DNA from: Xanthobacteraceae bacterium
GTDB lineage: Bacteria > Pseudomonadota > Alphaproteobacteria > Rhizobiales > Xanthobacteraceae
NCBI GenBank assembly: GCA_019635635.1
Contig: JAHBZB010000001.1
Span: 1,240,001 to 1,304,000 of the forward strand
DNA: 64,000 bases
Direction of reading: 5' to 3'
Shown here: piece by piece, positions 7,616-15,817 of the stretch
How the letters are laid out: each line of letters begins with the position of its first letter
How positions within the stretch are numbered: position 1 is the first letter of the stretch
The notes under the pieces: model-generated
Seen by the model: only the letters and a program-made list of their open reading frames with translations
Told to the model about the DNA's origin: nothing
Database searches by the model: none
Position numbers and translations under genes: made by a program

Positions 7616-8700
7616 CCGAAATCGACCCGATGCAAGGGCTGGTTTCCCGGCAGATCATCATCCGGCAGACCGGCGGTCCAGAGGCGCTTGAACTCGTTGA
7701 GGCCATCGCGAGGACTCCGGCAGCGGGAGAAGTTGTTATCAAGGCCGAAGCGATCGGTGTTGGCTGGCCGGACATTCTTATCAGAAGGGGAAGTTACCGC
7801 TGGATGCCGCCGCTACCGGCGAGTCCGGGAAGCGATTTGTCCGGGCATATCGTTGCAGTCGGAGCCGGGGTTGACGAAAAGCTGCTGGGTCAACCCGTGC
7901 TGGTCACCGCGCGCGAATTGTCCGTGCGCGGCGGTTGCTATGCCGATTACATCGTTGTTCCGGGTTCGGCGCCGTTCCTGCTTCCCGATCATGCCGATCT
8001 CGACGAGGCGGTCTGTTTGCCGAACTATCAGGTCGCCTGGAATTTGGTTCATGAAGCCGTTACCGGCCGTCCGATCACATCAGTATTCGTGAATGGAATT
8101 GCGGGAGGTGTCGGCAGTGGCGTCGTGCAACTCGCAAAAGCAGCCGGCATTACCGTTTTCGGCAGCGTCAGCACTTCGGAAAGGGCGCAATTCGCGCGCC
8201 AGCTAGGCGCGGACCATGTTCTGGATCGCAGAACGGAGAATGTCGTCAAGAGGGTTTTGGAGATCACCGGAGGTGAAGGCGTCGATCTCGTGCTCGATCA
8301 CGTCGGTGGGGCCGCATTCTCCAGCTTGATCGGGATGCTGGCAAAGTGGGGTACGATCGTTTCGTACAACACAGCCGAGGGACTTCCGCAGGACAATCTG
8401 CTCGCAGCGCTGCGTGCGCACGGCGCCCGCTGTCCTTCGATCAGAATATTCGAGATGCATCTGTATGACGACGATCGGGAAAATCGACGCCGCACCATGG
8501 AACAGGTAATCCGTAGCTGGGTTGCCGGCGAAATAGTTCCGGTTATCTCCGCGCGGTTGCCATTGGAGCGGGCGGCTGAAGCTCATGCAAAGATCGAAAG
8601 CGGCGATACCTTCGGAAAGGTCGTGCTGAAACCTTCGCTCCGCGACGGGAACGCGGAACAGGCGCTCAAGCCCGTAAATATGTCTTCCGGGATACGATGA
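7612..8700 (+). CDS. Zinc-independent MDR oxidoreductase (quinone oxidoreductase-like)
   Basis: This 362-aa medium-chain dehydrogenase/reductase has the N-terminal GroES-like domain (about 1-130, with SPGSDLSGHIVAVGAGV) and a C-terminal nucleotide-binding domain with GIAGGVGSGVVQLAKAAG (around 165-182). The structural and catalytic zinc cysteines of alcohol dehydrogenases are absent, which places it with NADPH:quinone or enoyl reductases. The GTG start overlaps the amidohydrolase stop (GTGA), and its own stop overlaps the CobW gene (ATGA), so all three are translationally coupled. The specific substrate is unknown. Confidence 0.88.
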   Translation: MTEIDPMQGLVSRQIIIRQTGGPEALELVEAIARTPAAGEVVIKAEAIGVGWPDILIRRGSYRWMPPLPASPGSDLSGHIVAVGAGVDEKLLGQPVLVTARELSVRGGCYADYIVVPGSAPFLLPDHADLDEAVCLPNYQVAWNLVHEAVTGRPITSVFVNGIAGGVGSGVVQLAKAAGITVFGSVSTSERAQFARQLGADHVLDRRTENVVKRVLEITGGEGVDLVLDHVGGAAFSSLIGMLAKWGTIVSYNTAEGLPQDNLLAALRAHGARCPSIRIFEMHLYDDDRENRRRTMEQVIRSWVAGEIVPVISARLPLERAAEAHAKIESGDTFGKVVLKPSLRDGNAEQALKPVNMSSGIR

Positions 8701-9749
8701 GTAACGGCCATAACGATAAAATACCCGTTTCGATCATCACGGGCTTTCTCGGCAGCGGAAAGACGACGCTGATCGACAAGCTGCTTCAGCGGCCGGAAAT
8801 GTCGGACTCGGCCGTTATCATAAATGAGTTCGGGGAAATCGGTCTCGATCACCAGCTTGTACAGGCGGTCGAAGGCGATGTCGTCGTCATGGCTAGCGGG
8901 TGTCTCTGCTGCACGATACGCAGCAGCCTGACCGAAACAATGCGCGATCTCTACGACCGCCGCGAACGCGGCACGATCAGCAAGTTTCGCCGTTTGCTCA
9001 TCGAGACAACCGGTCTCGCCGATCCTGCTCCTATCTTGCATACGATCATGGAAGATTCGTTCGTCAGCCGGCTTTTCGACCTTTCCTGTGTCGTAACAAC
9101 GGTCGACGCGCTTCACGGCGATGGTCAGCTCGACGAGCATATCGAATCCGTCAAGCAGGCCGCCGTTGCGGACCGGCTGTTGCTCACGAAAACCGACATC
9201 GCGGAACCGCGGAAAGTCGACGCGCTTCGGAAACGGTTGAGCCGACTGAATCCGGGAGCGCCGATAATCCCTACGCAAAACGGAGAGGTGGATCCCAGCC
9301 TCCTGTTCGACGGCGGCCTCTATGATCTAGCGTCGAAAACGCCCGACGTCGGCCGCTGGTTGCATGCAGAAGCGTTCGAAGCTGCCGGCGATCATCATCA
9401 TGCGAATCACGACCATGACGCGCGAAGCATCAATCGGCACGACCGCCGGATCGAAGCTCACTGTCTCGTTTTCGACCGGCCGTTGAACTGGCGTTATTTC
9501 AGCCCCAATCTCGCGTCGTTGGTAAGCCGGCATGCGGAGAAACTTTTGCGGGTAAAAGGCATTCTCAACATTGAAGGCGAACCTGCTCCCGTGGTCGTGC
9601 ACGGCGTGCAGCACCAGTTCCACCGCATGCGTTTGCCGCGTTGGCCTGACGAGGATCGGCGCTCCAGATTGGTTCTAATTACCAAAGATATGAGCGGTAC
9701 TTTGATCAGGGAATGGCTGCGGGCGGATTCTCTATCTAGCTCAAAGTGA
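8697..9749 (+). CDS. CobW/COG0523-family GTPase, putative metal chaperone
   Basis: This 350-aa P-loop GTPase has a Walker A motif GFLGSGKTT (about residues 16-24), the family CxCC motif as GCLCCTIRSS, ETTGLADPAP, and a guanine-recognition-like LLTKTDI. A histidine-rich stretch DHHHANHDHDA near residue 231 is typical of zinc-handling members, and a CobW C-terminal domain follows. COG0523 proteins deliver metal to specific enzymes. Here the coupled upstream gene encodes a metal-dependent cyclic amidohydrolase, the obvious client. The start codon overlaps the stop of the oxidoreductase gene. Confidence 0.92.
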   Translation: MSNGHNDKIPVSIITGFLGSGKTTLIDKLLQRPEMSDSAVIINEFGEIGLDHQLVQAVEGDVVVMASGCLCCTIRSSLTETMRDLYDRRERGTISKFRRLLIETTGLADPAPILHTIMEDSFVSRLFDLSCVVTTVDALHGDGQLDEHIESVKQAAVADRLLLTKTDIAEPRKVDALRKRLSRLNPGAPIIPTQNGEVDPSLLFDGGLYDLASKTPDVGRWLHAEAFEAAGDHHHANHDHDARSINRHDRRIEAHCLVFDRPLNWRYFSPNLASLVSRHAEKLLRVKGILNIEGEPAPVVVHGVQHQFHRMRLPRWPDEDRRSRLVLITKDMSGTLIREWLRADSLSSSK

Positions 9750-9937
9750 GAATTACAATGTCGAGAGCAAACCATAACATCGAAAAGTTATTTAACTTGA
9801 ACGTATGCATGGCATTGAATTTTCTTGCTTCAACTCATTTGAGTTTCGATTTGTTAGCTTTGTTGCAAAACACCCTAAGTCGGCAACTTGTTATGAAATA
9901 TGTCTTTCACAACGATTCAGCCATTCCAGGTGAGAAG

Positions 9938-10566
9938 TCATTCGCCAACGATCACCTGCGTCTGCGATCCGAGGCCTTCAATGCCTAGTGATACTTTATC
10001 GCCTACACTCAGCCAGAAGGGCTCGGGCTTGATACCCATCCCGACGCCAGGAGGCGTACCCGTTGCGATCACGTCGCCGGGCAATAGCGTCATGTAGTGG
10101 CTGACGTATGAAACGATCTCTTCGACGCCGAATATCATGCTCTTCGTGTTGCCGGTCTGCATGCGCTTCCCGTTCACATCGAGCCGGAGATTGAGGTTTT
10201 TGGGATTCGGAATTTCGTCCGTGGTCACGAGCCACGGACCAATCGGTCCAAACGTATCGCAGCCTTTGCCCTTATCCCACTGGCTGGACTGCATTTGGAA
10301 TGCGCGCTCGGATATGTCGTTCACGACACAGTATCCCGCAACATGCTTCAGAGCATTCGCTTTGGATACATTTTTCGCTTGTTGGCCGATTACAACGCCG
10401 AGTTCGACTTCGTAGTCCAGCTTGGTGGAATGCTTTGGCTTTAGTGTTTTCTCGTTCGGGCCACAGATTGCGGTATTTGCTTTCAGAAAGATGATTGGTT
10501 CGCTCGGAATCGCGAGGCCAGCCTCTGCTGCGTGGTCTGAGAAGGCCTTTGCGGACGCGTAACCAC
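9938..10566 (-). pseudogene. Fumarylacetoacetate hydrolase family protein, 5'-truncated
   Basis: The catalytic core of an FAH-family enzyme is recognisable: DHAAEAGLAIPSEPIIFLKA, ICGPNE, the metal-binding DYEVELGVVIG, VNDISERAFQ, GPWLVTTDEI and PGDVIATGTPPGVGMG. Family members normally have 60-70 residues before the DHAAE block. Here the match stops just upstream of it, and the frame runs directly into repeat copy 2. A 240-aa frame starting inside the repeat (10660) is open, but its first 35 or so residues are repeat sequence. I read this as a gene cut by the recombination that placed the repeat. A residual product is possible. Confidence 0.75.
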
Positions 10567-10705
10567 ATTCCGACAAACTGAAATTTCGTCTTATTAGACA
10601 ATGCTGCCGGAAAGGCAGTTTTGTCGGAATGGACGTTGAAATGATTGGCTTTTCTAACAACTTCTAAGCTGTTGGTCGCAGGTTCGATTCCTGCCGGGGT
10701 CGCCA
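10567..10705 (+). repeat. Dispersed att-like repeat, copy 2, with complete tRNA-Arg(TCT) 3' half
   Basis: This is the best preserved copy. ATTCCGACAAACTG and CAGTTTTGTCGGAAT (ending about 10630) bound the hairpin, followed by a conserved spacer and then a tRNA-like segment at 10661-10705. That segment runs CTTCTAAGCTGTTGGTCGCA, then a T-arm GCAGGTTCGATTCCTGC and an acceptor strand ending GGGGTCGCCA. It corresponds to the 3' half of a tRNA-Arg from the anticodon loop (TCT) to the CCA. No matching 5' half precedes it, so it is not a functional tRNA. This is the structure expected of an attachment site left by a tRNA-targeting integrase. Confidence 0.85.
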
Positions 10706-10787
10706 ATATTTTCAATGACTTAGCATGAGTGTTGAAGTCATCCCGACAAAGTGTTCCAACAGGGCTGTTGGCGGACATTGCGAATGA

Positions 10788-11225
10788 TTATTCCGACATG
10801 GCGATAACTGCATTGATTGCGCTGATGTATCCTTGCGGCCCCAGGCCGCAAATAACGCCGGTTGCAACCGTCGACATGATCGAATGGCGGTGAAATTTGT
10901 CGCGTTGGTGGATGTTCGACAGATGCACCTCGATGATCGAGCCATCGAAAGTCTTCAACGCATCAAGTATTGCGACAGAGTAAAACGAATAGCCGGCAGC
11001 GTTGATGACGATTGCCGTAGCATTGCCGCGAGCGGCCTGAATTAGATCAACCAACTCACCTTCATGATTGGATTGAAAAAACGAAACGGAATATCCGGCT
11101 TCTTGCGCGCGTTTCTCGCAACGCGACTGGATTTCGGAAAGGGTCGTCGTTCCATAAATTGCCGGTTCTCGAACACCGAGTAGGTTGAGATTAGGCCCAT
11201 TGAAGATATGGATACACTTCTTCAT
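10788..11225 (-). CDS. Type II 3-dehydroquinate dehydratase-like protein (AroQ-like, altered active site)
   Basis: This 145-aa protein has the AroQ fold signature: FNGPNLNLLGVREPAIYG, FFQSNHEGELVD, EVHLSNIHQRDKF and GLGPQGY. Type II dehydroquinases make or use 3-dehydroshikimate. R19, Y24, N75, D88 and H101 are present. Two residues normally conserved are not: the INPGAYTHTS block reads INAAGYSFYS, putting phenylalanine at position 81 in place of histidine, and REPFRHHS reads RDKFHRHS, putting histidine at 112 in place of arginine. It lies 4 bases after the TRAP large permease. A changed substrate is plausible; loss of activity is also possible. Confidence 0.82.
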   Translation of the reverse strand: MKKCIHIFNGPNLNLLGVREPAIYGTTTLSEIQSRCEKRAQEAGYSVSFFQSNHEGELVDLIQAARGNATAIVINAAGYSFYSVAILDALKTFDGSIIEVHLSNIHQRDKFHRHSIMSTVATGVICGLGPQGYISAINAVIAMSE

Positions 11226-11229
11226 TGCA

Positions 11230-12528
11230 TTAGCCTTTGTAGCCCCAGAGGCGAGGCAACCAGAGAACTAGGTCGGGGAAGGCGGTAATAAGCACGAGTA
11301 CTAGAATGGCCATTGCGATGAACGGCATCGCTTCGCGAACGATCGCGCTCAGTGGCTGTTTGGTCATATTCGCGAGGACGAACAACAGGAGACCATAGGG
11401 CGGGGTAAGCAGCCCGATCATCGTGTTGACGACCACCACAACACCGAAATGAACCGGGTCAATGCCGAGGGCTTTGATCGTCGGTATAAATATCGGAACG
11501 ATGACGAGTAGAATTGTGCTGCCTTCGAGCAGGCACCCGAGCGCCAGCAGTAGAATGTTGACCAGCAATAGGAAACCGGCCGGAGAAAGGTCGAACCCCG
11601 CCAGGAAACGTGAAAGCTGGTTTGGAATATTCTCGACCGTAATCACGTAGTTGAATGCAATCGCGCCAGCGATCAACATACCTATCGAGGTCGTAGCTTT
11701 TCCGCTCGTCAGCACGGCTTCGTAGAGCTGTTTCCACGTCACCGCGCGATATAGCACCGTGGAGGCAAAAAGCGCGTAGAAGGCCGCTGCTGCGGCACCT
11801 TCGGTCGGCGTCATAACGCCACCATAAATGCCGAACAAGAGAATGACCGGCAGCAGTAGGGCGGGGAACGCGCTGACAGTGATCTTCGGAATTTCTTTCA
11901 ATGGGATCGGGGCTTCGACCGGATAGTTACGGCGCCTCGAAATTATTGAGTTCATGATCATGAACCCAAGGCCGAATAGGACGCCTGGAACGAAGCCTCC
12001 GAGAAACAAAAAGCCGATCGATGTGTCGGAGATCAGTGCATACAGAACCATCGGGATCGATGGCGGAATGATCGGGCCGATGATGGCCGCGGACGCGGTA
12101 ATCGCGCCAGCGTAAGCAATTGGATAGCGGCCGTCCTTTGCCATCATTCCGGTGATGATGCGACCAATGCCGACAGCATCAGCGATTGCGGAGCCGGACA
12201 TCCCCGCGAATATCATGTTTGCTACAACGTTGACGTGACCGAGGCCGCCGCGAAATCTGCCGACAAGCACTAAACAGAATCTAAGTAAGCGATCAGTCAG
12301 GCTGCCAATGTTCATGAGATCGGCGGCCAGAATAAATAGCGGAATAGCAAGCAGAACGTAGCTGTTGAAAAGGCCGTTTGAAATTTGTTCAGCGGCTGTG
12401 TCGAGGTCGGCACCAGTCAGCAACAGATAGACAATCGTCGCCACGATCATGGAATGGCCGATCGGCAAACCGAAGAGACCTAGCGATATAATTGCAATTA
12501 CGGAGATAACGAGCGGACTGATTGGCAT
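11230..12528 (-). CDS. TRAP transporter large permease (DctM type)
   Basis: This 432-aa integral membrane protein has the DctM pattern: many hydrophobic helices, GMSGSAIADAVGIGRI, ASAAIIGPIIPPSIPMVLY, GVMTPTEGAAAAAFYAL and GLLTPPYGLLLFVLA. It carries out sodium-driven solute import with the small permease and the periplasmic binding protein. I start it at ATG 12528 (MPISPLVIS), 2 bases after the DctQ stop. A longer frame back to 12618 would overlap DctQ and adds no family sequence. It belongs to a four-gene minus-strand operon dctP-dctQ-dctM-aroQ-like. Confidence 0.95.
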   Translation of the reverse strand: MPISPLVISVIAIISLGLFGLPIGHSMIVATIVYLLLTGADLDTAAEQISNGLFNSYVLLAIPLFILAADLMNIGSLTDRLLRFCLVLVGRFRGGLGHVNVVANMIFAGMSGSAIADAVGIGRIITGMMAKDGRYPIAYAGAITASAAIIGPIIPPSIPMVLYALISDTSIGFLFLGGFVPGVLFGLGFMIMNSIISRRRNYPVEAPIPLKEIPKITVSAFPALLLPVILLFGIYGGVMTPTEGAAAAAFYALFASTVLYRAVTWKQLYEAVLTSGKATTSIGMLIAGAIAFNYVITVENIPNQLSRFLAGFDLSPAGFLLLVNILLLALGCLLEGSTILLVIVPIFIPTIKALGIDPVHFGVVVVVNTMIGLLTPPYGLLLFVLANMTKQPLSAIVREAMPFIAMAILVLVLITAFPDLVLWLPRLWGYKG

Positions 12529-12530
12529 GA

Positions 12531-13046
12531 CTAGTCCGTGAGTTTCGCTGGATCGGTTTCGGGTGTCTTGCCGCCTGCGAGTGCCTGGTAAACGAGCCAG
12601 CAATAGCGACAGATGCAAGCGACAAGGAATATGACGAAGATCGAATAGAGAATGTTGATCGGTACTTGAAGGTATGCCGAGCGTTCAACCTTCATGAAAC
12701 TCACGTAGCGGTATGACGCTGGTAATGAAATGCCATACGCAAGGACAAGCGCAACACCGGTCAAGACGGTAAAAACACGGCGCGTCGATTCGGAGATGTT
12801 CGAGTAGACAATGTCGAAACGAATTTCTTCGATCTCGGACAAGACAAATGCGGCGCCCCAAAGAATTGTCCAGAGCCACGCGGTTACGATGACTTCCTCG
12901 GACCAGCCCAGAGGCTTGCCGAGGACATAGCGAAAAAATATTTGAAGCACGAAACTTGCGAACATTATCGTCAGCAATGCGACGATAATGTTCTCCGCTC
13001 TGCGACGAAGCCATCGGCCGATTCTTGCCGACTGCTCGAAAGTCAT
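12531..13046 (-). CDS. TRAP transporter small permease (DctQ type)
   Basis: This 171-aa protein has four hydrophobic segments: LTIMFASFVLQIFFRY, VTAWLWTILWGAAFVL, VLTGVALVLAYGI and ILYSIFVIFLVACIC. The conserved DctQ feature RYVLGKPLGWSEEV follows the first helix. The length matches the family. It sits directly between the binding-protein gene and the large permease gene, as in most TRAP operons, and connects the large subunit in the membrane. Confidence 0.92.
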   Translation of the reverse strand: MTFEQSARIGRWLRRRAENIIVALLTIMFASFVLQIFFRYVLGKPLGWSEEVIVTAWLWTILWGAAFVLSEIEEIRFDIVYSNISESTRRVFTVLTGVALVLAYGISLPASYRYVSFMKVERSAYLQVPINILYSIFVIFLVACICRYCWLVYQALAGGKTPETDPAKLTD

Positions 13047-13075
13047 GAATTGATCCTAATATTCTGACAAGGAGG

Positions 13076-13101
13076 CGGCCGTCGCTGGTGGACGACGGCC
13101 G
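13076..13101 (-). other. Intercistronic stem-loop between dctP-like and dctQ-like genes
   Basis: GGCCGTCG and CGACGGCC form a perfect 8-bp stem (extended by one more C-G pair) around an 8-base loop. There is no U-run in the transcribed minus strand, so it is probably not a full terminator. Such hairpins after binding-protein genes typically protect the upstream message or attenuate the permease genes. Confidence 0.55.
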
Positions 13102-13125
13102 TTCCTAAAGTCACTGCCGAACCGG

Positions 13126-14115
13126 TTACTTGATTGCGTTGATCCGTTCTAGGGCACCCTTAGGCCAGTCTTTCCCGTATTTCTCGACATACTTCTTCTG
13201 CGCAAAACTACGGAACGCGTTCTGGTCAGGCTCGTAAACCTTCTTGCCGCTCTTCTTCAGGTAGTCGATAACTTCGGACTCTTGCGCATTGAACTTCGCA
13301 GTATTTTCGTCCGATGCCTTGTCTGCTGCGGCCTGAAACTGTTGCTGCTTCGCCGGCGACATCGCGTCCCAAATTTTCGAACGGATGACCATGACGTCGT
13401 AGGCAATGACGTGTTTGGTCAGAATGAACTGAGAGGTGACTTCGTCGAATTTCATCAAGCGGCTGGCGACGAGAGGATTATCCTGGCCGTCGACCGTGCC
13501 GGTTTGAAGCGCGGTATAGAGCTCGGCATATGCGACCGGGGTTGGGTTCGCGCCGAGAGACTCGCCGAGGAACTGCCAGAATTCACCGGGGGGCATACGT
13601 AGCTTAACGCCCTTCAAATCGGCCGGCGTCTTGATCGGCTTGTCGCTTCTCAAGTTTACGTTGCGCGAGCCGAAGTAGATCGGCGTGATGACCTGGATAC
13701 CAAGCTGGGCTTTGGCCATCTTGATGAATTCTTTGCCGACATCGCTCTTGAAGGTCTTTTTCATGTGATCGGCGTCTCTGAAGAGATAAGCCGATTGCAA
13801 CAGCGACCATGCGGAGACCTGCTTAGAAATATCCGCCGGGGCCAAGTTGCACAGGTCGAGATTGTCTCGCTGCAAAGCGACCAATTCTGTACCCTGCTTG
13901 AACAGCTGGTTGCCCCAGTAGGGTTCGAAGTCGAAATCGTTCTTGATTGCTTCTGCGAACGATCGATACGTCGCTGCGCGCGTATCGCTTTCAGTGAATG
14001 CGCTGCTAAACCGAAGCTTCTGCTTCGCCTGTGCGGCAACGGGTGGCGAGATAGTCAGGGCAACCGTCGAGGCGGCTCCTGCGAGCACTGCGCGGCGTGA
14101 AATGTTCGTATTCAT
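13126..14115 (-). CDS. TRAP transporter substrate-binding protein (DctP type)
   Basis: This 329-aa periplasmic protein has a twin-arginine-like leader (NISRRAVLAGAASTVALTISPPVAAQA, residues 4-30). The family core includes GVKLRMPPGEFWQFLGESLGANPTPVAYAELYTALQTGTVDGQDNPL, containing the arginine that binds the substrate carboxylate and the aromatic/asparagine block that follows. The substrate is therefore expected to be an organic acid. The neighbours resemble quinate/shikimate enzymes, so a hydroaromatic acid is a reasonable guess. A good ribosome binding site (AGGGAGG) lies upstream of ATG. Confidence 0.93.
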   Translation of the reverse strand: MNTNISRRAVLAGAASTVALTISPPVAAQAKQKLRFSSAFTESDTRAATYRSFAEAIKNDFDFEPYWGNQLFKQGTELVALQRDNLDLCNLAPADISKQVSAWSLLQSAYLFRDADHMKKTFKSDVGKEFIKMAKAQLGIQVITPIYFGSRNVNLRSDKPIKTPADLKGVKLRMPPGEFWQFLGESLGANPTPVAYAELYTALQTGTVDGQDNPLVASRLMKFDEVTSQFILTKHVIAYDVMVIRSKIWDAMSPAKQQQFQAAADKASDENTAKFNAQESEVIDYLKKSGKKVYEPDQNAFRSFAQKKYVEKYGKDWPKGALERINAIK

Positions 14116-14249
14116 TGGTCGTCCTCCCTATGGCTTTTGCTTCATTCATCGCGTCCCAGAAATTCAACTTCAATAGGCCATTTTAAAATCATATGACGAT
14201 TGCTTTTTCATCAGAGGCAGGTCAAAACTCGACAAGCGAGGGAGTGTTC

Positions 14250-14945
14250 ATGTCGGGAAATACCGAAACTGCTGGCGAAAAGGCGTACCGCCGTATCCGG
14301 GGCGACATAATTTTCGGGCGCTTGCTGCCATCCCAGAAGCTGAAACTCGACGCCCTCAAAGAGGCTTACGGTGTCAGCGTGAGCACGCTTCGTGAGTTGT
14401 TGAATCGTCTGACATCGGAAGGCCTGATCGTCGCCGAAAGTGCGCGCGGCTTCGAAGTTGCGGCGGTCTCGGATCAGAACTTCAAGGAACTGGCAAACTT
14501 ACGGCAGTTGCTTGAGTGCCATGCGCTTCAGCAATCTTTTGCGCTAGGTGGCATGGAGTGGGAGGGGCGCGTCGTCGCTGCTCATCACAAACTTTCCCTT
14601 ATGGAAAAACGGATGATGAACGGCGATCGCGGCGCCCCCGAAACGTGGAAGCGCTACGATTGGGAGTTTCATCACGCACTGCTTTCGGCTTGCGGTTCGA
14701 AGGCGCTTCTCGACGCGCATTCTGCGATTTACGATAAGTATTTACGCTATCAGATGATCGCTGTTGTGTTTCGCGGGGAGATTGCAGCGCGCGAACATCG
14801 CGAACTCCTGGAGTGTGCGCTAAGCCGCGACGCAGCGGGTGCCCAGGCTGTTCTCGTCAAGCATATTCAGGACTGCGTTGCCTACACTTTGTCGAAGGGC
14901 GCACTCGGATTGCATCCCCTGAAGAAGATTGCCGTCGAAGCCTAG
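14250..14945 (+). CDS. GntR-family transcriptional regulator (FCD subfamily)
   Basis: This roughly 231-aa regulator is divergent from the TRAP operon. The N-terminal winged helix has AYRRIRGDIIFGRLLPSQKLKLDALKEAYGVSVSTLRELLNRLTSEGLI. The C-terminal all-helical FCD domain has the ligand/metal-type histidines in DWEFHHALL and EHRELLECALSRDAAGAQAVLVKHI. I prefer ATG 14250 because GAGGGAG lies 5-11 bases upstream; an in-frame ATG at 14193 would add 19 residues of unconserved sequence. It likely controls both the TRAP genes and the AroE-like gene 21 bases downstream. Confidence 0.9.
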   Translation: MSGNTETAGEKAYRRIRGDIIFGRLLPSQKLKLDALKEAYGVSVSTLRELLNRLTSEGLIVAESARGFEVAAVSDQNFKELANLRQLLECHALQQSFALGGMEWEGRVVAAHHKLSLMEKRMMNGDRGAPETWKRYDWEFHHALLSACGSKALLDAHSAIYDKYLRYQMIAVVFRGEIAAREHRELLECALSRDAAGAQAVLVKHIQDCVAYTLSKGALGLHPLKKIAVEA

Positions 14946-14966
14946 CGAACCAGCTCGAGAAAATTG

Positions 14967-15815
14967 ATGGATCGAATGCAGCTGGGTCTGATTGGGCGAA
15001 ATATTCAACGGTCGCTTTCACCCGTACTGCAGGAAGACGCGTTGCGGGCGACAGGGCTGTCCGGGTCCTATCGGCTGATGGACACCGATTTAAGCGGGCA
15101 AAGTCTTGGCGATACTTTGCGCTTAGCGACCATGAGTGGCTTCGTAGGCTTCAATGTTACCTTTCCCTATAAAGAAGAGATTATCCCGCTGCTCGATAAG
15201 TTGTCGCCAGAAGCGCGCAAGATAGGTGCGGTCAATACAGTCGTTGTTCAGCCTGATAAGCGCCTGTACGGTTACAACACCGACAATTTCGGTTTCGTGC
15301 GCGCTTTTGAGGAAGCGTTTGGGCAGGCGGCGGCGAACGATAAGACCGTCGTGTTAGTGGGCGCGGGCGGCGCGGGCAGAGCGGTTGCATTTGCGCTCCT
15401 GGAACTCGGTGTCGCTTGTCTCTTGATTTACGACAACGATCGTTCGCGCGCAGCGCAACTCGTTCAAGATGTCCAAAATCACTACGTCCGCCGCGCCAGC
15501 GTAATCGAGCATCTCGACGAATGTGTTGCTGGTGCGGACGGTGTTGTAAACGCCAGCCCAGTTGGCATGCGTGGAGTTCCTGGGCGGCCCGTACCTGAAG
15601 ACTTGATCGAGAAACAAGAATGGGTAGCGGATGTCGTTTACACGCCAATTGAAACCGAATTCCTGAAGTCTGCCCACGCGAAGGGCATTGCGTTCATGAA
15701 CGGTGGCGGCATGTGCGTGCACCAGGCGGCGCAAGCCTTTCAACTATTCACCGGGCGGCTGCCAGATGTGGAGCGGATGCGCCGGATATTTGGGGAATGC
15801 ATCAGCGCGAGTTAG
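14967..15815 (+). CDS. Shikimate/quinate dehydrogenase-like protein (AroE family)
   Basis: This 282-aa NAD(P)-dependent dehydrogenase keeps the family active site: shikimate-binding S16 and S18 (RSLSPV), K69 in NVTFPYKE, and D106 in GYNTDNFGF, the usual Lys-Asp pair. A glycine-rich nucleotide loop GAGGAG lies at 132-137. NASPVGM and VADVVYTPIETEFLK follow. Because it sits with a TRAP importer and an AroQ-like protein rather than with aro biosynthesis genes, a catabolic role is inferred. The start could also be TTG 14964. The gene ends 2 bases before repeat copy 3. Confidence 0.9.
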   Translation: MDRMQLGLIGRNIQRSLSPVLQEDALRATGLSGSYRLMDTDLSGQSLGDTLRLATMSGFVGFNVTFPYKEEIIPLLDKLSPEARKIGAVNTVVVQPDKRLYGYNTDNFGFVRAFEEAFGQAAANDKTVVLVGAGGAGRAVAFALLELGVACLLIYDNDRSRAAQLVQDVQNHYVRRASVIEHLDECVAGADGVVNASPVGMRGVPGRPVPEDLIEKQEWVADVVYTPIETEFLKSAHAKGIAFMNGGGMCVHQAAQAFQLFTGRLPDVERMRRIFGECISAS

Positions 15816-15817
15816 CC

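Noticed and set aside
9746-9988. An 80-codon frame after the CobW gene
   Set aside because: Low-complexity A/T-rich translation that runs into the end of the FAH pseudogene on the other strand.
10661-10705. A functional tRNA-Arg gene
   Set aside because: Only the 3' half from the anticodon loop is present. The upstream bases do not form a D-arm, anticodon stem or acceptor strand.
14160-14215. A GntR operator around AATCATATGACGATT
   Set aside because: Only 4-bp arms pair and the symmetry is too weak to call.
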